A stretch of DNA of 64,000 nucleotides, taken from the NCBI RefSeq assembly GCF_001281525.1, contig NZ_LGCI01000002.1, positions 1-64,000 of the forward strand, read 5' to 3'. Source of the DNA: Lysinibacillus macroides. GTDB lineage: Bacteria; Bacillota; Bacilli; Bacillales_A; Planococcaceae. Shown one piece after another: positions 9,873 through 18,965 of this stretch. The position numbers were made by a program, and so were the translations under genes. Positions within the stretch are counted from its first letter, which is position 1. The number at the start of each line of letters is the position of its first letter. Below the pieces are notes generated by a model. It searched no databases and was not told the origin of the DNA. It was given only the letters and a program-made list of their open reading frames with translations.

Positions 9873-10976
9873 TTAGTTCAGCATTTTTTGATATTCGTTT
9901 TCCATAAAATTTGCTGTATATGATTGATATACATCATCCCATAGCTTTTTTGAATTAATATTTTTAAGTTCAATATGTTGTGTCTCTAATGGTAAGTTTA
10001 AAAAATGTTCTAAAGAAGCTGCCCCTTCTGCAATAACATAGCCCGTATTAGCTGCTGTAACCTTTTCAGCTAATAACGTTCCTTCATTTGTTAATAATGC
10101 TTTTCCTAAAAAAAGACCTTCGTAATATTTATTTGGCGCCGCAAAGCTATGAACAGGATTTGATAAATAATAAAAGGCTACAATCATATCGGAATAGCTC
10201 ATAATATTTAACCCTATATTATAATCAACCTTCCCCCAATAAACAATATTTTCATAGCGCTCCGCATAACATTTCACTTCACTTTCCAATAAGCCAAAGC
10301 CTGCAATATTTAAACAAATATCTGGACTTTCCGCTACAACCTGTAATAAATGCTCAATTCCACGATTGCTATCAAAAACGCCTACATAGCTAATAATCTT
10401 TTCAAAATGCTGACGCTGTACCGCAATTTTCTTTTCTACTATACCATCTCTTTGTAAATGAATATCTGGAATGTTAGGGAGCACTGCACTTCTTCGCCTA
10501 GAATCTTCTCTTACTTGATTAATGCGATATTCCTCACAAATAATTGTAAAATCGCATTTTTTAAAAATCCGATTTTCTATGGTTAAAATCACTTTTCCTA
10601 AAAAACCTTTACTATTTTCTGAGGAAACCCAATCAAACACATCAAAAATCATGCTCTTTTTTAGCACAGATTTCATAAAAAATGCAGGAATGGCTGTATC
10701 TAAATCGCAAGCATGGATTGTTTGATACTGCTTACGATTTTTCCATAATTGCCTTCTAATAAATTGAAACCACATTATTTTTTTGGGTATATTTTTCATG
10801 CCTAATCCAAATGCCGCTGGATAGTTAAAATAAATATAGTTTTCTTTTTCCAAAATATCCTCGCCTCGATTCCAAGCGATTACCTTATAGCTTTGCTGCG
10901 TCTTCTCTAAATAATTGATATACTTTTGTAATCTTGGATCAGGGTTTGCATCATTACTTCGAATTAAAATAATCAT
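9873..10976 (-). CDS. Glycosyltransferase (GT-B, GT4-like)
   Basis: A 367-residue protein with two Rossmann-like halves. The N-terminal RSNDANPDPRLQKYINYL and the middle VFDVFDWVSSEN with FTIICEEYRINQV fit capsule GT-B enzymes. The donor half has SYVGVFDSNRGIEHLLQVV, LNIAGFGLLESEVKCYAERY, VYWGKVDYNIGLNIMSYSDM and the PNKYYEGLFLGKALL region at the place of the GT4 E-x7-E motif. It likely adds one residue of the repeat unit in the cytoplasm. Substrate unknown. Neighbours are a flippase upstream and the GT-C-like protein downstream. Confidence 0.75.
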   Translation of the reverse strand: MIILIRSNDANPDPRLQKYINYLEKTQQSYKVIAWNRGEDILEKENYIYFNYPAAFGLGMKNIPKKIMWFQFIRRQLWKNRKQYQTIHACDLDTAIPAFFMKSVLKKSMIFDVFDWVSSENSKGFLGKVILTIENRIFKKCDFTIICEEYRINQVREDSRRRSAVLPNIPDIHLQRDGIVEKKIAVQRQHFEKIISYVGVFDSNRGIEHLLQVVAESPDICLNIAGFGLLESEVKCYAERYENIVYWGKVDYNIGLNIMSYSDMIVAFYYLSNPVHSFAAPNKYYEGLFLGKALLTNEGTLLAEKVTAANTGYVIAEGAASLEHFLNLPLETQHIELKNINSKKLWDDVYQSYTANFMENEYQKMLN

Positions 10977-10988
10977 TTCTTTGTCCCT

Positions 10989-12251
10989 TTAATTAATTTT
11001 ACTTTTGATAAATTTCATACAAAATGTGAATGTCAGTACAAATAAAACAACTTCTGAAATAATCGTCGTTAAAACAATACCTTTTAATCCCATTATTTGA
11101 ATCAACGAAATATTTAAAACAAGGCTAATGACGAAAATAATAAAAAATATCAGAACTTTAATATAAATTTGATTTTCTGTATTCATAATTGCATCGCTCA
11201 CTGCTTGAATATAACGAAGAGGTATAACAATTAATAACAGCATTAAAATGATTGCTGCCTCCTCAAATTTTTCGCCAAATAATAAATAAATTAAAAATTT
11301 ACTAAGTGGTAAAAGCAATAGCGCAATGCCTGTACCTAATGCAAGCATCAATTTGCTTCCATTCATAAACAAGGAAATTACTTTCGACACATCGTTTTTA
11401 ATCCAAAAATGTAGCCGTGGATTGAATAACTGACTTAATACAATTGTAGGAATAATAAATGTTAAGCTAATAATTGTAAATGCCACATTGTATAACCCTA
11501 CTGCTTCCTCACTCAAAAAGGCATTGATGAAAATAATATTACTTTGGTAAAAGCCGTAGTAAAAAAAGGCAAGTAAGGCATATGGCAGAACGCCTTTTAT
11601 AATCGTTTTATATAAATTGTGCTCATCTAAAGCACAATATTCACCAGCTGGGATATGAATATCCATTTTAAAATAACGATGAAGTTGTGCATAATAGTAG
11701 GCAATACCTACAATTGATAAAGCACTTAATATATAACCAATCCAATAAATACTCCCATTAGCAAACAATGCAATAACTGTTGCTAATAATCTCGTCATAT
11801 ATAAAATAAGATTCATCATTACAATTTTTTGGTAATTCGCTTCAATTTGATAAACTGTCAGTGTTAATGGCAGAAGCCCCTGCAACAAAATATTTGGTAT
11901 GATGATCAATAAAAAGATATTTGTCAGATCGCCCAAGAAATTCCCAATATATGTAACAATCATCACGATTGCTAACAATACTAAGCTAATCGGAAGAAAC
12001 TTAATCCATACTTGGGCAATTTTATATGCATTACGCCCATACTGTCCAAAGGATTTTAAAATAAATTCTGATGCTCCAAAGGAGATAAATAATGCTAAAA
12101 AATTGATAAAATTAAATGCACTAATCACTGCACCATACTCATCTAAACTTAAGCTTCTGGCTAATACCACTTGCATTACTAGCATAATCAGCATATTAAC
12201 AGCCGTTCCTAAAAAAAGAATAATACCATCTTTCATTAGTATTTTTTTCAT
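10989..12251 (-). CDS. Wzx-type polysaccharide flippase
   Basis: A 420-residue membrane protein of the MOP/polysaccharide-transport fold with about 12-14 spans. It begins MKDGIILFLGTAVNMLIMLVMQVVLARSLSLDEYGAVISAF, the usual Wzx opening, and ends in a run of hydrophobic helices. Wzx proteins move undecaprenyl-linked repeat units to the outer face. Its start overlaps the dehydratase stop by 4 bases. With the PglC-type transferase and the O-antigen-ligase-like protein it completes a Wzx/Wzy-style assembly route. Confidence 0.85.
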   Translation of the reverse strand: MKKILMKDGIILFLGTAVNMLIMLVMQVVLARSLSLDEYGAVISAFNFINFLALFISFGASEFILKSFGQYGRNAYKIAQVWIKFLPISLVLLAIVMIVTYIGNFLGDLTNIFLLIIIPNILLQGLLPLTLTVYQIEANYQKIVMMNLILYMTRLLATVIALFANGSIYWIGYILSALSIVGIAYYYAQLHRYFKMDIHIPAGEYCALDEHNLYKTIIKGVLPYALLAFFYYGFYQSNIIFINAFLSEEAVGLYNVAFTIISLTFIIPTIVLSQLFNPRLHFWIKNDVSKVISLFMNGSKLMLALGTGIALLLLPLSKFLIYLLFGEKFEEAAIILMLLLIVIPLRYIQAVSDAIMNTENQIYIKVLIFFIIFVISLVLNISLIQIMGLKGIVLTTIISEVVLFVLTFTFCMKFIKSKIN

Positions 12252-14068
12252 CTAGTCACACTCTTTAAACAATTGATATTATTATTTGCAATATCAATTA
12301 GCATACTTTTTACTTGCTCAATTTCTTCAACTCGAATTTTGTTTAAAAGCACCTCTAGTTGCTCGCTACTAATCGGCTTTGCACGTCCAATATGAATGCC
12401 TGGGAATATATGCTCTGCCTGAATTTCTTCCTCATTTAAAAGTTCCTCGTACATTTTTTCACCTGGTCGTAAACCTGTAAATTCAATTTTAATTTCTTCC
12501 TCAGTGAAACCAGATAATTGAATTAAGTTTTGAGCCAAACCAACAATTTTAACTGGCTCTCCCATATCAAGCACAAATATTTCTCCATTACCACCTAACG
12601 TTCCAGCCTGTAATACTAATCGAGAAGCTTCAGGAATCGTCATAAAAAATCGAGTCATATCACGATGAGTTACAGTCACTGGTCCACCAGCAGCAATTTG
12701 TTTTTTAAATAACGGGATAACTGAGCCACGAGACCCAAGTACATTACCAAATCGTACAGCAGCAAATTTTGTTTGACTGTTTTTCGCTAAATTTTGCACA
12801 ATCATTTCTGCTACTCGCTTAGTTGCCCCCATTACATTCGGTGGATTCACTGCCTTATCTGTAGAAATCATTACAAAGTTCTTAACACCAAAGTCATGCG
12901 CAGCTTCCGCAATATTTTTTGTTCCAAATATATTATTTTTTACAGCCTCACGTGGATTATATTCCATTAATGGCACATGTTTATGAGCTGCTGCATGGTA
13001 AATAACATCTGGTTGATATTGATCTACAACTTCAAAAATTCGAGCTCGATCCTGAATATCTGCAATAATTGGAATCAATTCTGTGCCTGAACTACGCTGT
13101 AAAAGCTCCATATGAATTGTATAAATTGAATTCTCTCCATGCCCTAACAGAATAAGCTGTTTAGGCTGGAAATTCATCACTTGTCGACATATTTCAGAAC
13201 CAATTGATCCTCCTGCACCTGTTACAAGTATTACTTTATCTGTCAATTTGTTCGAAATAGCAATCATATCTAACTTTACTTCATCACGTCCAAGTAAATC
13301 CTCAATCTGAACCTCTTTCATTTCATTAACAGCTACTTTTCCTGTCATTACATCTTCAATACTTGGCATCACTTTTACAGGTAAATTTATTTTAGCACAA
13401 TCTTTATAAATACTTTGTATACCAATACGACCAAGAGAAGGAATCGCAATAATAATTTCATCAATTCTATGCTTAGTGACAAGTTTAGGAATATCCTTTG
13501 TTGTGCCAGCTACTGTTATATTCATTACTTTTAACTGTTGTTTACCAATATCATCATCTACAAAAACGATCGGTAGTCGATCTGGTTTTGGTGCATGAAG
13601 TAGATTTTTGGCAAGCATTGTACCACCTTGTCCTGCACCGACAATTAACACACGCTTTAGATTAGCTGTATTGCCAAAAGATTCTCGATCATTTAAAACA
13701 CGTAATAGAAAGCGAGAGCCACCAATCATAATAATATGAAGCATCCAAGTAATAACCATTACTCGAAAATAAACATCATTTTTTATGATATACTGCATAA
13801 TACTAGCAGTTGCAATAGATATTGTTACTGCATAGGCAATTGTTAATAACTCTCGAACAGATGCAACACTCCATATTCGATCATAGAGGTGGAAAAAGTA
13901 TGCAGCAATATGATGACTAACTAATAGCGTTACAGCGCTTATTAAAATAACTTTATCTGAATAGCCATTAATAGTTGGATGTAATAGCCAATAGCTCATA
14001 TAGATCGCTGACAGCACGATACAAGAGTCAATAATAAAAAATAGCATGTAACGCATTCGATAATTCAT
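12248..14068 (-). CDS. UDP-N-acetylhexosamine 4,6-dehydratase/epimerase (PglF/CapD/EpsC type)
   Basis: Large membrane-anchored SDR enzyme that makes the UDP-4-keto-6-deoxy-HexNAc intermediate. It has four N-terminal membrane spans (about 1-125), a nucleotide-binding domain VLIVGAGQGGTMLAKNLL, then the catalytic SDR domain starting ILVTGAGGSIGSEICRQV. The FlaA1/PglF catalytic stretch ISTDKAVNPPNVMGATKR is present, as is AVRFGNVLGSRGSVIPLF. The start at 14068 (MNYRMRYM) has a GGGGGAAGC ribosome site; an in-frame codon at 14116 would overlap the chain-length gene. About 606 residues. It likely works before the aminotransferase at 1334-2470. Confidence 0.88.
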   Translation of the reverse strand: MNYRMRYMLFFIIDSCIVLSAIYMSYWLLHPTINGYSDKVILISAVTLLVSHHIAAYFFHLYDRIWSVASVRELLTIAYAVTISIATASIMQYIIKNDVYFRVMVITWMLHIIMIGGSRFLLRVLNDRESFGNTANLKRVLIVGAGQGGTMLAKNLLHAPKPDRLPIVFVDDDIGKQQLKVMNITVAGTTKDIPKLVTKHRIDEIIIAIPSLGRIGIQSIYKDCAKINLPVKVMPSIEDVMTGKVAVNEMKEVQIEDLLGRDEVKLDMIAISNKLTDKVILVTGAGGSIGSEICRQVMNFQPKQLILLGHGENSIYTIHMELLQRSSGTELIPIIADIQDRARIFEVVDQYQPDVIYHAAAHKHVPLMEYNPREAVKNNIFGTKNIAEAAHDFGVKNFVMISTDKAVNPPNVMGATKRVAEMIVQNLAKNSQTKFAAVRFGNVLGSRGSVIPLFKKQIAAGGPVTVTHRDMTRFFMTIPEASRLVLQAGTLGGNGEIFVLDMGEPVKIVGLAQNLIQLSGFTEEEIKIEFTGLRPGEKMYEELLNEEEIQAEHIFPGIHIGRAKPISSEQLEVLLNKIRVEEIEQVKSMLIDIANNNINCLKSVTR

Positions 14069-14088
14069 GTAACGCTTCCCCCATATAT

Positions 14089-15015
14089 CTATTTCACAAC
14101 TGCACTGCTTTTCCAATAATGTCTAAAGAATACTACACCTAAACCTAACATCATCCCAATAACTAATCCAATTGCTAAATTTAATAGTTTATTTGGCGAA
14201 GAAGGCTTTTCAGCTAAAGTTGGCTCTGCAATCACTCGAATAAAAGGGTCTGGTTTAAAGCTATCTAATCCTGTTTTAACCGATTGATAATTAGCAAGAG
14301 TTTTACGATATTCTGCTGATTTTGTTTCAATTTGTGCCTGCAATTGTAACAATTGATTTTGTAGATTGCCATTAACGTTCGATAATGTTGCTGCTTGTTC
14401 CTCAGAAATATTTAATACCATTTCTGTATTTAATATTGTTTGTAATATTAATAGTTTAGGTAAATTATTTTCACGGATTATTTGGTTATACTGTTCAATA
14501 ATTGAATCAATTTCTTTTGTTAAAGCAGCAGCTTCTATTTTGTAAGTAGATTCTAAATTTTGTAATGTTAATTGAACAGACTCATTCATTTTTTGCTTTG
14601 TCGCATCCATTAGAATTTGTAATTGTTGTTGTGCTTCTTTGGCCGAATTAGATATAAATTTTAGTTCTACTAAATTCTTCACAGGGTCAGCATCTGCTGT
14701 TGCTACTAAATTTTTTTCATTATATTTAATTTTAATACCTGCATCCTGTAATGCTTGTTGCATAATCGGTTTATTTTGAATACGTTGTGCGTAAATTGTT
14801 GTTGTAAATTCAGTCGCTACATAGTTCGCCATAACTCCTGTATCCTGTACACTGCTCGCTACTTGTACAACTGCCTTGGATTCATATTTTTCATCTAATA
14901 CAAACCAACTTGCAATTCCTGCTAACAACATACATATAATTATACATGTAGATATAATAGCTTTTCCTTTCCAAACAATCTCTAATAATTCCCTTAGCTC
15001 AATTGTCTCTTCCAT
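14089..15015 (-). CDS. Wzz-like polysaccharide chain-length determinant / co-polymerase
   Basis: A 308-residue polysaccharide co-polymerase. A first span lies near residues 18-36, then a long extracytoplasmic region with coiled-coil character, then the Pro-containing segment LAEKPSSPNKLLNLAIGLVIGMML leading into the second span. Such proteins set polymer length with a Wzy polymerase. In many Firmicutes the next gene is a BY-type tyrosine kinase with its own phosphatase; none is seen in this window. It starts one base from the end of the ligase/polymerase-like gene, so the two are coupled. Confidence 0.82.
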   Translation of the reverse strand: MEETIELRELLEIVWKGKAIISTCIIICMLLAGIASWFVLDEKYESKAVVQVASSVQDTGVMANYVATEFTTTIYAQRIQNKPIMQQALQDAGIKIKYNEKNLVATADADPVKNLVELKFISNSAKEAQQQLQILMDATKQKMNESVQLTLQNLESTYKIEAAALTKEIDSIIEQYNQIIRENNLPKLLILQTILNTEMVLNISEEQAATLSNVNGNLQNQLLQLQAQIETKSAEYRKTLANYQSVKTGLDSFKPDPFIRVIAEPTLAEKPSSPNKLLNLAIGLVIGMMLGLGVVFFRHYWKSSAVVK

Positions 15016-16560
15016 TTAACTGCTCCTTATTTTTAAAGTCATTGCTAACAGTATCCCAGCAATAGCCCACATTACTGCTGAAATACCTGGTAAACTATCA
15101 TTAAAGAACCCTTGTATTAAATAAGCTCCCCATGCTATCCCTAACACCCAAACACTAGATTTACTTTGTTTAATAGCCATTTTTAGTGGATTAAATAGTG
15201 ATATCCCTAATAATACAATTATAGATAGAAAACCAACAATTCCTGTACCATATAACCAGCCAACATACATATTATGTGGCTTATCGGTAATTGTATTTTC
15301 ATCATACATACCCGCACGCGCATCAATCGCATAATGAGGGAAATTATACATAAATGTATCCAAACCATAACCAAACAATGGTCGTCCTTTTACTAAATCA
15401 ACACCCTTACTCCAAATATAAGCACGACCAGACCCTGCTGATGTAGCTCTTTCTGGCAACACAGGCAACTCAAATTTCTCTGCTGCATAAGCCTTCATCA
15501 TCCAGTCAAATTCTACCGTATCTTTCAAACTTGTCGCTGGTGTTGGCTGTTCCTTCACATAAGGATTCGATTTTACAACAAACCCTACCGATTCAGTCCA
15601 TACATTAGCATTTTTACTTGCCAGCACATGAAAAACAGGCGCAGTGGCTACTAAAAATACTGCAATCATTACAAAGCTTTGTACTTTTTTCTCTGATCGA
15701 AATGCAACAAATAACACCACAAGCATCATTGCACAAACTGTTAAGAAACCACTTGTTGACACAGACATTAACATTACTGCAATCGACATTACCGCAATTA
15801 TTAAATGCCCTATAGCTCGCCCAATATGTTTTTCTAAAACAGCGGCTGCTAAAAACATTACAGTCATAATCGCAAACATACCACTCATATAGTTCCATTG
15901 ATTCAACGTACCTACCAAAATAGACCCTTCACTAATATTTGCACCAGCAGGTAAAAATGCTTGTACTAATTTTTGAATAGCTGTTTTTTGTAATAAATCA
16001 TGACCATAGAAGTTCATCGTAATAATATATAAATTGATAATTACAAATGGGTATAAAGAGTATAAAACATAGTTTAATACCTTTTTTGGATAGTCAATAT
16101 TCATCGCAATAAAGAACAACGCTAAATAGCATAGCCAGCTAATCGCACCATCAGAACGATTGTATTGACCATGTAAAGCAATTGAAATATTTGGTGAAAA
16201 AATTGTAGATAACACAATGGCTACAGCAAATGCACCGATTGCATAATTTAATTTTGTTTTGTGGATTTTGCCATCCATAAACAAAATTTTTGCCATAAAT
16301 AGTAAAGCTGCTAATACTGTAATAACAACAACTACTAATGCCTTATAGTGTGTAAACATGTCACCCTTTGCTCCACCTGTTAAAGCACTCACATTCGTAA
16401 CTAATGGGGACTGCACCTCTACTACACTCGCCATTACGATTAATGGAACAAATCCAATGACAATCAGAAGTAAGCCAAAAATCCATTTGTCTACAGACTT
16501 TTGTGATTGGAGATCTTCTTCTACGTCACGATAGGTAACTTTTTCGTAAAATTTACTCAT
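15016..16560 (-). CDS. O-antigen ligase/polymerase-like membrane protein (Wzy_C family)
   Basis: A 514-residue protein with roughly 11-12 membrane spans and one large external loop (about residues 300-400). After the loop comes RAYIWSKGVDLVKGRPLFGYGLDTFMYNFPHY, the signature Arg-x3-Trp and G-x-G-x2-x-F region of the WaaL/PglL/Wzy_C superfamily, then KPHNMYVGWLYGTGIVGFL. In this cluster it could be the Wzy polymerase, or a ligase attaching glycan to lipid, wall or protein (an S-layer glycoprotein is possible but untested). Its start overlaps the upstream TPR gene by 8 bases. Confidence 0.8.
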   Translation of the reverse strand: MSKFYEKVTYRDVEEDLQSQKSVDKWIFGLLLIVIGFVPLIVMASVVEVQSPLVTNVSALTGGAKGDMFTHYKALVVVVITVLAALLFMAKILFMDGKIHKTKLNYAIGAFAVAIVLSTIFSPNISIALHGQYNRSDGAISWLCYLALFFIAMNIDYPKKVLNYVLYSLYPFVIINLYIITMNFYGHDLLQKTAIQKLVQAFLPAGANISEGSILVGTLNQWNYMSGMFAIMTVMFLAAAVLEKHIGRAIGHLIIAVMSIAVMLMSVSTSGFLTVCAMMLVVLFVAFRSEKKVQSFVMIAVFLVATAPVFHVLASKNANVWTESVGFVVKSNPYVKEQPTPATSLKDTVEFDWMMKAYAAEKFELPVLPERATSAGSGRAYIWSKGVDLVKGRPLFGYGLDTFMYNFPHYAIDARAGMYDENTITDKPHNMYVGWLYGTGIVGFLSIIVLLGISLFNPLKMAIKQSKSSVWVLGIAWGAYLIQGFFNDSLPGISAVMWAIAGILLAMTLKIRSS

Positions 16561-17074
16561 TATTCGTACCTTCCTCTAATTGTAAATTTTCAATTTGAGC
16601 TAGCAACGATGCTACATGCTCTTGATAATTAGGAATCTCTTCTGGAGCCCAGCCAGCTTCTTGACAGCGTAATAGTACTGTTTTAGCATCCTCAAATCGT
16701 TCAGCACCTACAAAAACTTCGCCTAATTGAATCATAAAGGTTGGGTCTTCCACCTTATATGGATTCAAATCTAATGTTTTTTGCATATGAATAGCAGCCT
16801 GCTTCATATCGCCATTTTGAGCCATAGTTAATGCAGCTACATAATTGGCAATTTCCGCATTTGGCTGTTTCTTTAAAACCTCCGCAATCATTGCCTCTGA
16901 ACCCTCTAAATCACCTGTTGATTGGAGCTGAATGGCTTGATTATATAAAGTCTCTGTCATTAAAAATTTGTCGTCTTGCTTACTTGCCATCACATTTGCC
17001 ACGATTAGACCAATTACAACAAACGCTACTACACCTGACAATATATATTTTCTTATAGGATCTGTAAATATCAT
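16553..17074 (-). CDS. Membrane-anchored TPR protein, likely partner of the ligase/polymerase
   Basis: About 173 residues. An N-terminal signal-anchor (IRKYILSGVVAFVVIGLIVANVMA) is followed by TPR-like helical repeats, for example LYNQAIQLQSTGDLEGSEAMIAEVLKKQPNAEIANYVAALTMAQNGDMKQAAIHMQKTLDLNP. The start MIFTDPIRKY at 17074 is favoured by an AGGAAGG site about 10 bases upstream; a longer start at 17110 lacks one. Wzy_C-type proteins are often encoded beside, or fused to, TPR domains, so a scaffold or chaperone role for the next gene's product is likely. It is the first gene of the minus-strand cluster. Confidence 0.72.
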   Translation of the reverse strand: MIFTDPIRKYILSGVVAFVVIGLIVANVMASKQDDKFLMTETLYNQAIQLQSTGDLEGSEAMIAEVLKKQPNAEIANYVAALTMAQNGDMKQAAIHMQKTLDLNPYKVEDPTFMIQLGEVFVGAERFEDAKTVLLRCQEAGWAPEEIPNYQEHVASLLAQIENLQLEEGTNNE

Positions 17075-17242
17075 TATTTGTCTACCTTCCTCGCATTCTG
17101 TCTTTTGCACATAAAGCTAGTATACTATAAAATGGCTGCTACTTGTAGTCATTTCCCTGTTAAGGATATATTCCTACTTATCAGATTATAATTTTAAAAA
17201 AAGGGTATTCCTCTACTAAAAGGAGGCGGTATCTTAGAGAAA

Positions 17243-18115
17243 ATGACTTTATTTGCAGATGCTTTACAACAATTTTTACAGCATTTATCGTTTAGACAAT
17301 ATAGCCCCGAAACCCTTCGAAGCTATCAAATTGATTTAACACAATTAGCTAATTTTTTAACACAATCCTTTAATGGACCAATTATGCTGGATGAAATCAC
17401 AACTGACCATTTAGAGGCATTCCAGCAGATGCTGATTTTCAACTATTCATCTGTTGCAACCATTAATCGGAAAACACACAGTATGAAAAGCTTATTTAAA
17501 TGGGCATTTTCTAAAAAAATCCTTGAAGATAATTGCGCGCTCGCTATCATCCCACTAAAGCCCCGTACACATGAACGTCATTTTTTAACGGAGGACAAAC
17601 TACAACAATTTTTACAACATATTCCCCACCCAACCATTCGAGTGATTGCTCAGTTTATTGCCAATACAGGATTACGGATTAGCGAATGCACACAGCTATT
17701 ATTAGCCGATGTGGATTTTGAGCAACATCTTGTACATGTCTTACATGGCAAGGGCGATAAATCTCGAACGATCCCATTAAATAATCGTACGGCTCAGCTA
17801 TTACAGCACTATCTTCACACAATTCGCCCTAAAAATAGCGCCTCGCTTTATATTTTTGCGCTTGCTAAAACAGGTAGCATTTCTCCCCAATATATTAACA
17901 GTATTTTGAAAAAGGCTAGTCAACAAATGCAGCATCCACAGCCTATCACTTGCCATATTTTGCGTCATACCTTTGCTAGTAATCTGGTGAAACGCAATAT
18001 TCATATTTCAATTATCCAAAAGCTTCTTGGTCATGCCAATGTTCGAACAACTTCCATCTATATGCATACAGATTTTCATGCGCTACAACAAGCCGTTCAT
18101 TCTTTAGAATCTTAA
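17243..18115 (+). CDS. Tyrosine site-specific recombinase (XerC/D-like) beside the silent S-layer cassette
   Basis: A 290-residue phage-integrase/Xer-type recombinase that cuts and rejoins DNA through a 3'-phosphotyrosine link. The N-terminal core-binding domain spans about 1-95. All catalytic residues are visible: Arg145 (NTGLRISE), Lys170 and Lys173 (HGKGDKSRTIPL), His238 and Arg241 (CHILRHTFAS), His264 (LLGHANVRTT) and Tyr273 (SIYMHTD). AGGAGG lies 16 bases upstream of the ATG, rather far. A lone TATAAT (17187-17192) could be a -10 element. The divergent polysaccharide operon starts on the other side. It stands 12 bases before a putative DNA-binding gene, which runs straight into S-layer homology. 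No phage genes are nearby. A role in S-layer DNA inversion is inferred from position. Confidence 0.92.
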   Translation: MTLFADALQQFLQHLSFRQYSPETLRSYQIDLTQLANFLTQSFNGPIMLDEITTDHLEAFQQMLIFNYSSVATINRKTHSMKSLFKWAFSKKILEDNCALAIIPLKPRTHERHFLTEDKLQQFLQHIPHPTIRVIAQFIANTGLRISECTQLLLADVDFEQHLVHVLHGKGDKSRTIPLNNRTAQLLQHYLHTIRPKNSASLYIFALAKTGSISPQYINSILKKASQQMQHPQPITCHILRHTFASNLVKRNIHISIIQKLLGHANVRTTSIYMHTDFHALQQAVHSLES

Positions 18116-18127
18116 GGAGGCACATTT

Positions 18128-18742
18128 ATGCACTATGATGAAAAAACAACAACTATTTTACAGCAGCTTGAGCAAGGAAAAACACGTCAAGAAATCGCTC
18201 AAACCTACAACCAGCATTGGAAATCTATTGATATGCATATGCGTAGACGAGGGTTTCGTTGGGACAAAGCTCAGCAAATCTATGTAAAACAGCTAACAGC
18301 AACCTCTCCCACAAAAGTACAATCCCTTCTACGCCGATTAGCTACTAAGCAACCAAACTTTAAAAAAATCGCACAGCAACATGGCTTTCACACGGTGGAG
18401 GAAATGGGTCTTTATCTAAAAAAGCAGGGCTATATATGGCATCCTGAGCTACAAAACTACTATTATGTATCCACACCTATTCAACAGGAACATCCCTCTT
18501 CATTTAATGAAACAACATTAATGCAATTTCTTCTTGCTAATCAACAAACACTAACAGCCATGTTAACAAATGCTACACTTATCCCACAAACTATTACAAC
18601 TAATGAAATAACTCTTACAGTTACATCCTCTCTCTATACAACATTAATAGAGCAATGCCAAAAACTACATCTCACGCCTCAAGCCATTATCGAACTAGCA
18701 TTAACACAGTATCTCACTACAATAGATGATAAAAGCAATTAA
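18128..18742 (+). CDS. Putative DNA-binding protein coupled to the recombinase
   Basis: A 204-residue protein of no family I can name. The N-terminus (residues 5-50, TTTILQQLEQGKTRQEIAQTY then WKSIDMHMRRRGFRWD) looks like a helix-turn-helix unit. A second, related unit follows at about 72-120 (KKIAQQHGFHTVEEMGLYLKKQGYIWHPELQNYY). The last 40 residues (VTSSLYTTLIEQCQKLHLTPQAIIELALTQYL) resemble a ribbon-helix-helix. A strong ribosome site (AAGGAGG) precedes it, and it is 12 bases after the recombinase stop, so an accessory or directionality factor is plausible. Its last codons, KSN-stop, lie inside sequence identical to the S-layer gene, meaning the cassette boundary falls within this reading frame. 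Confidence 0.7.
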   Translation: MHYDEKTTTILQQLEQGKTRQEIAQTYNQHWKSIDMHMRRRGFRWDKAQQIYVKQLTATSPTKVQSLLRRLATKQPNFKKIAQQHGFHTVEEMGLYLKKQGYIWHPELQNYYYVSTPIQQEHPSSFNETTLMQFLLANQQTLTAMLTNATLIPQTITTNEITLTVTSSLYTTLIEQCQKLHLTPQAIIELALTQYLTTIDDKSN

Positions 18743-18965
18743 CAACACAACTGTTGAAGTAACATTCGACGATGCACAAACAACTGTAAAAGCGAGCGAT
18801 TTCAGCATTGATGGTTTAGAAATCAAAAATGCAGCAATCAAACAACAAAGTGGTTGTTTTAACAACTGAATCTCAAACGGCTGAGCAAGAATACGTTCTT
18901 TCTTACCAAGATGAAGTAATTGGTGGATTCAAAGGTGTGGCTGCTGTCATCCCTACAGCAATCGA
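18730..18965 (+). repeat. 5' conserved tract of the silent cassette (inverted copy at 30757-30998)
   Basis: The first ~115 bases differ at only four positions from the minus strand of 30998 downward. High similarity then continues to the codons for IPTA, after which the two genes diverge. It is the longest obvious near-identical block shared by the two S-layer loci, in inverted orientation, and so the best candidate crossover region. It contains a short palindrome CAACTGTTG at 18748-18756. Confidence 0.8.

Noticed and set aside
15614-15898. Cys-rich frame inside the O-antigen-ligase-like gene
   Set aside because: It is a shifted reading of the transmembrane coding sequence without start signals.
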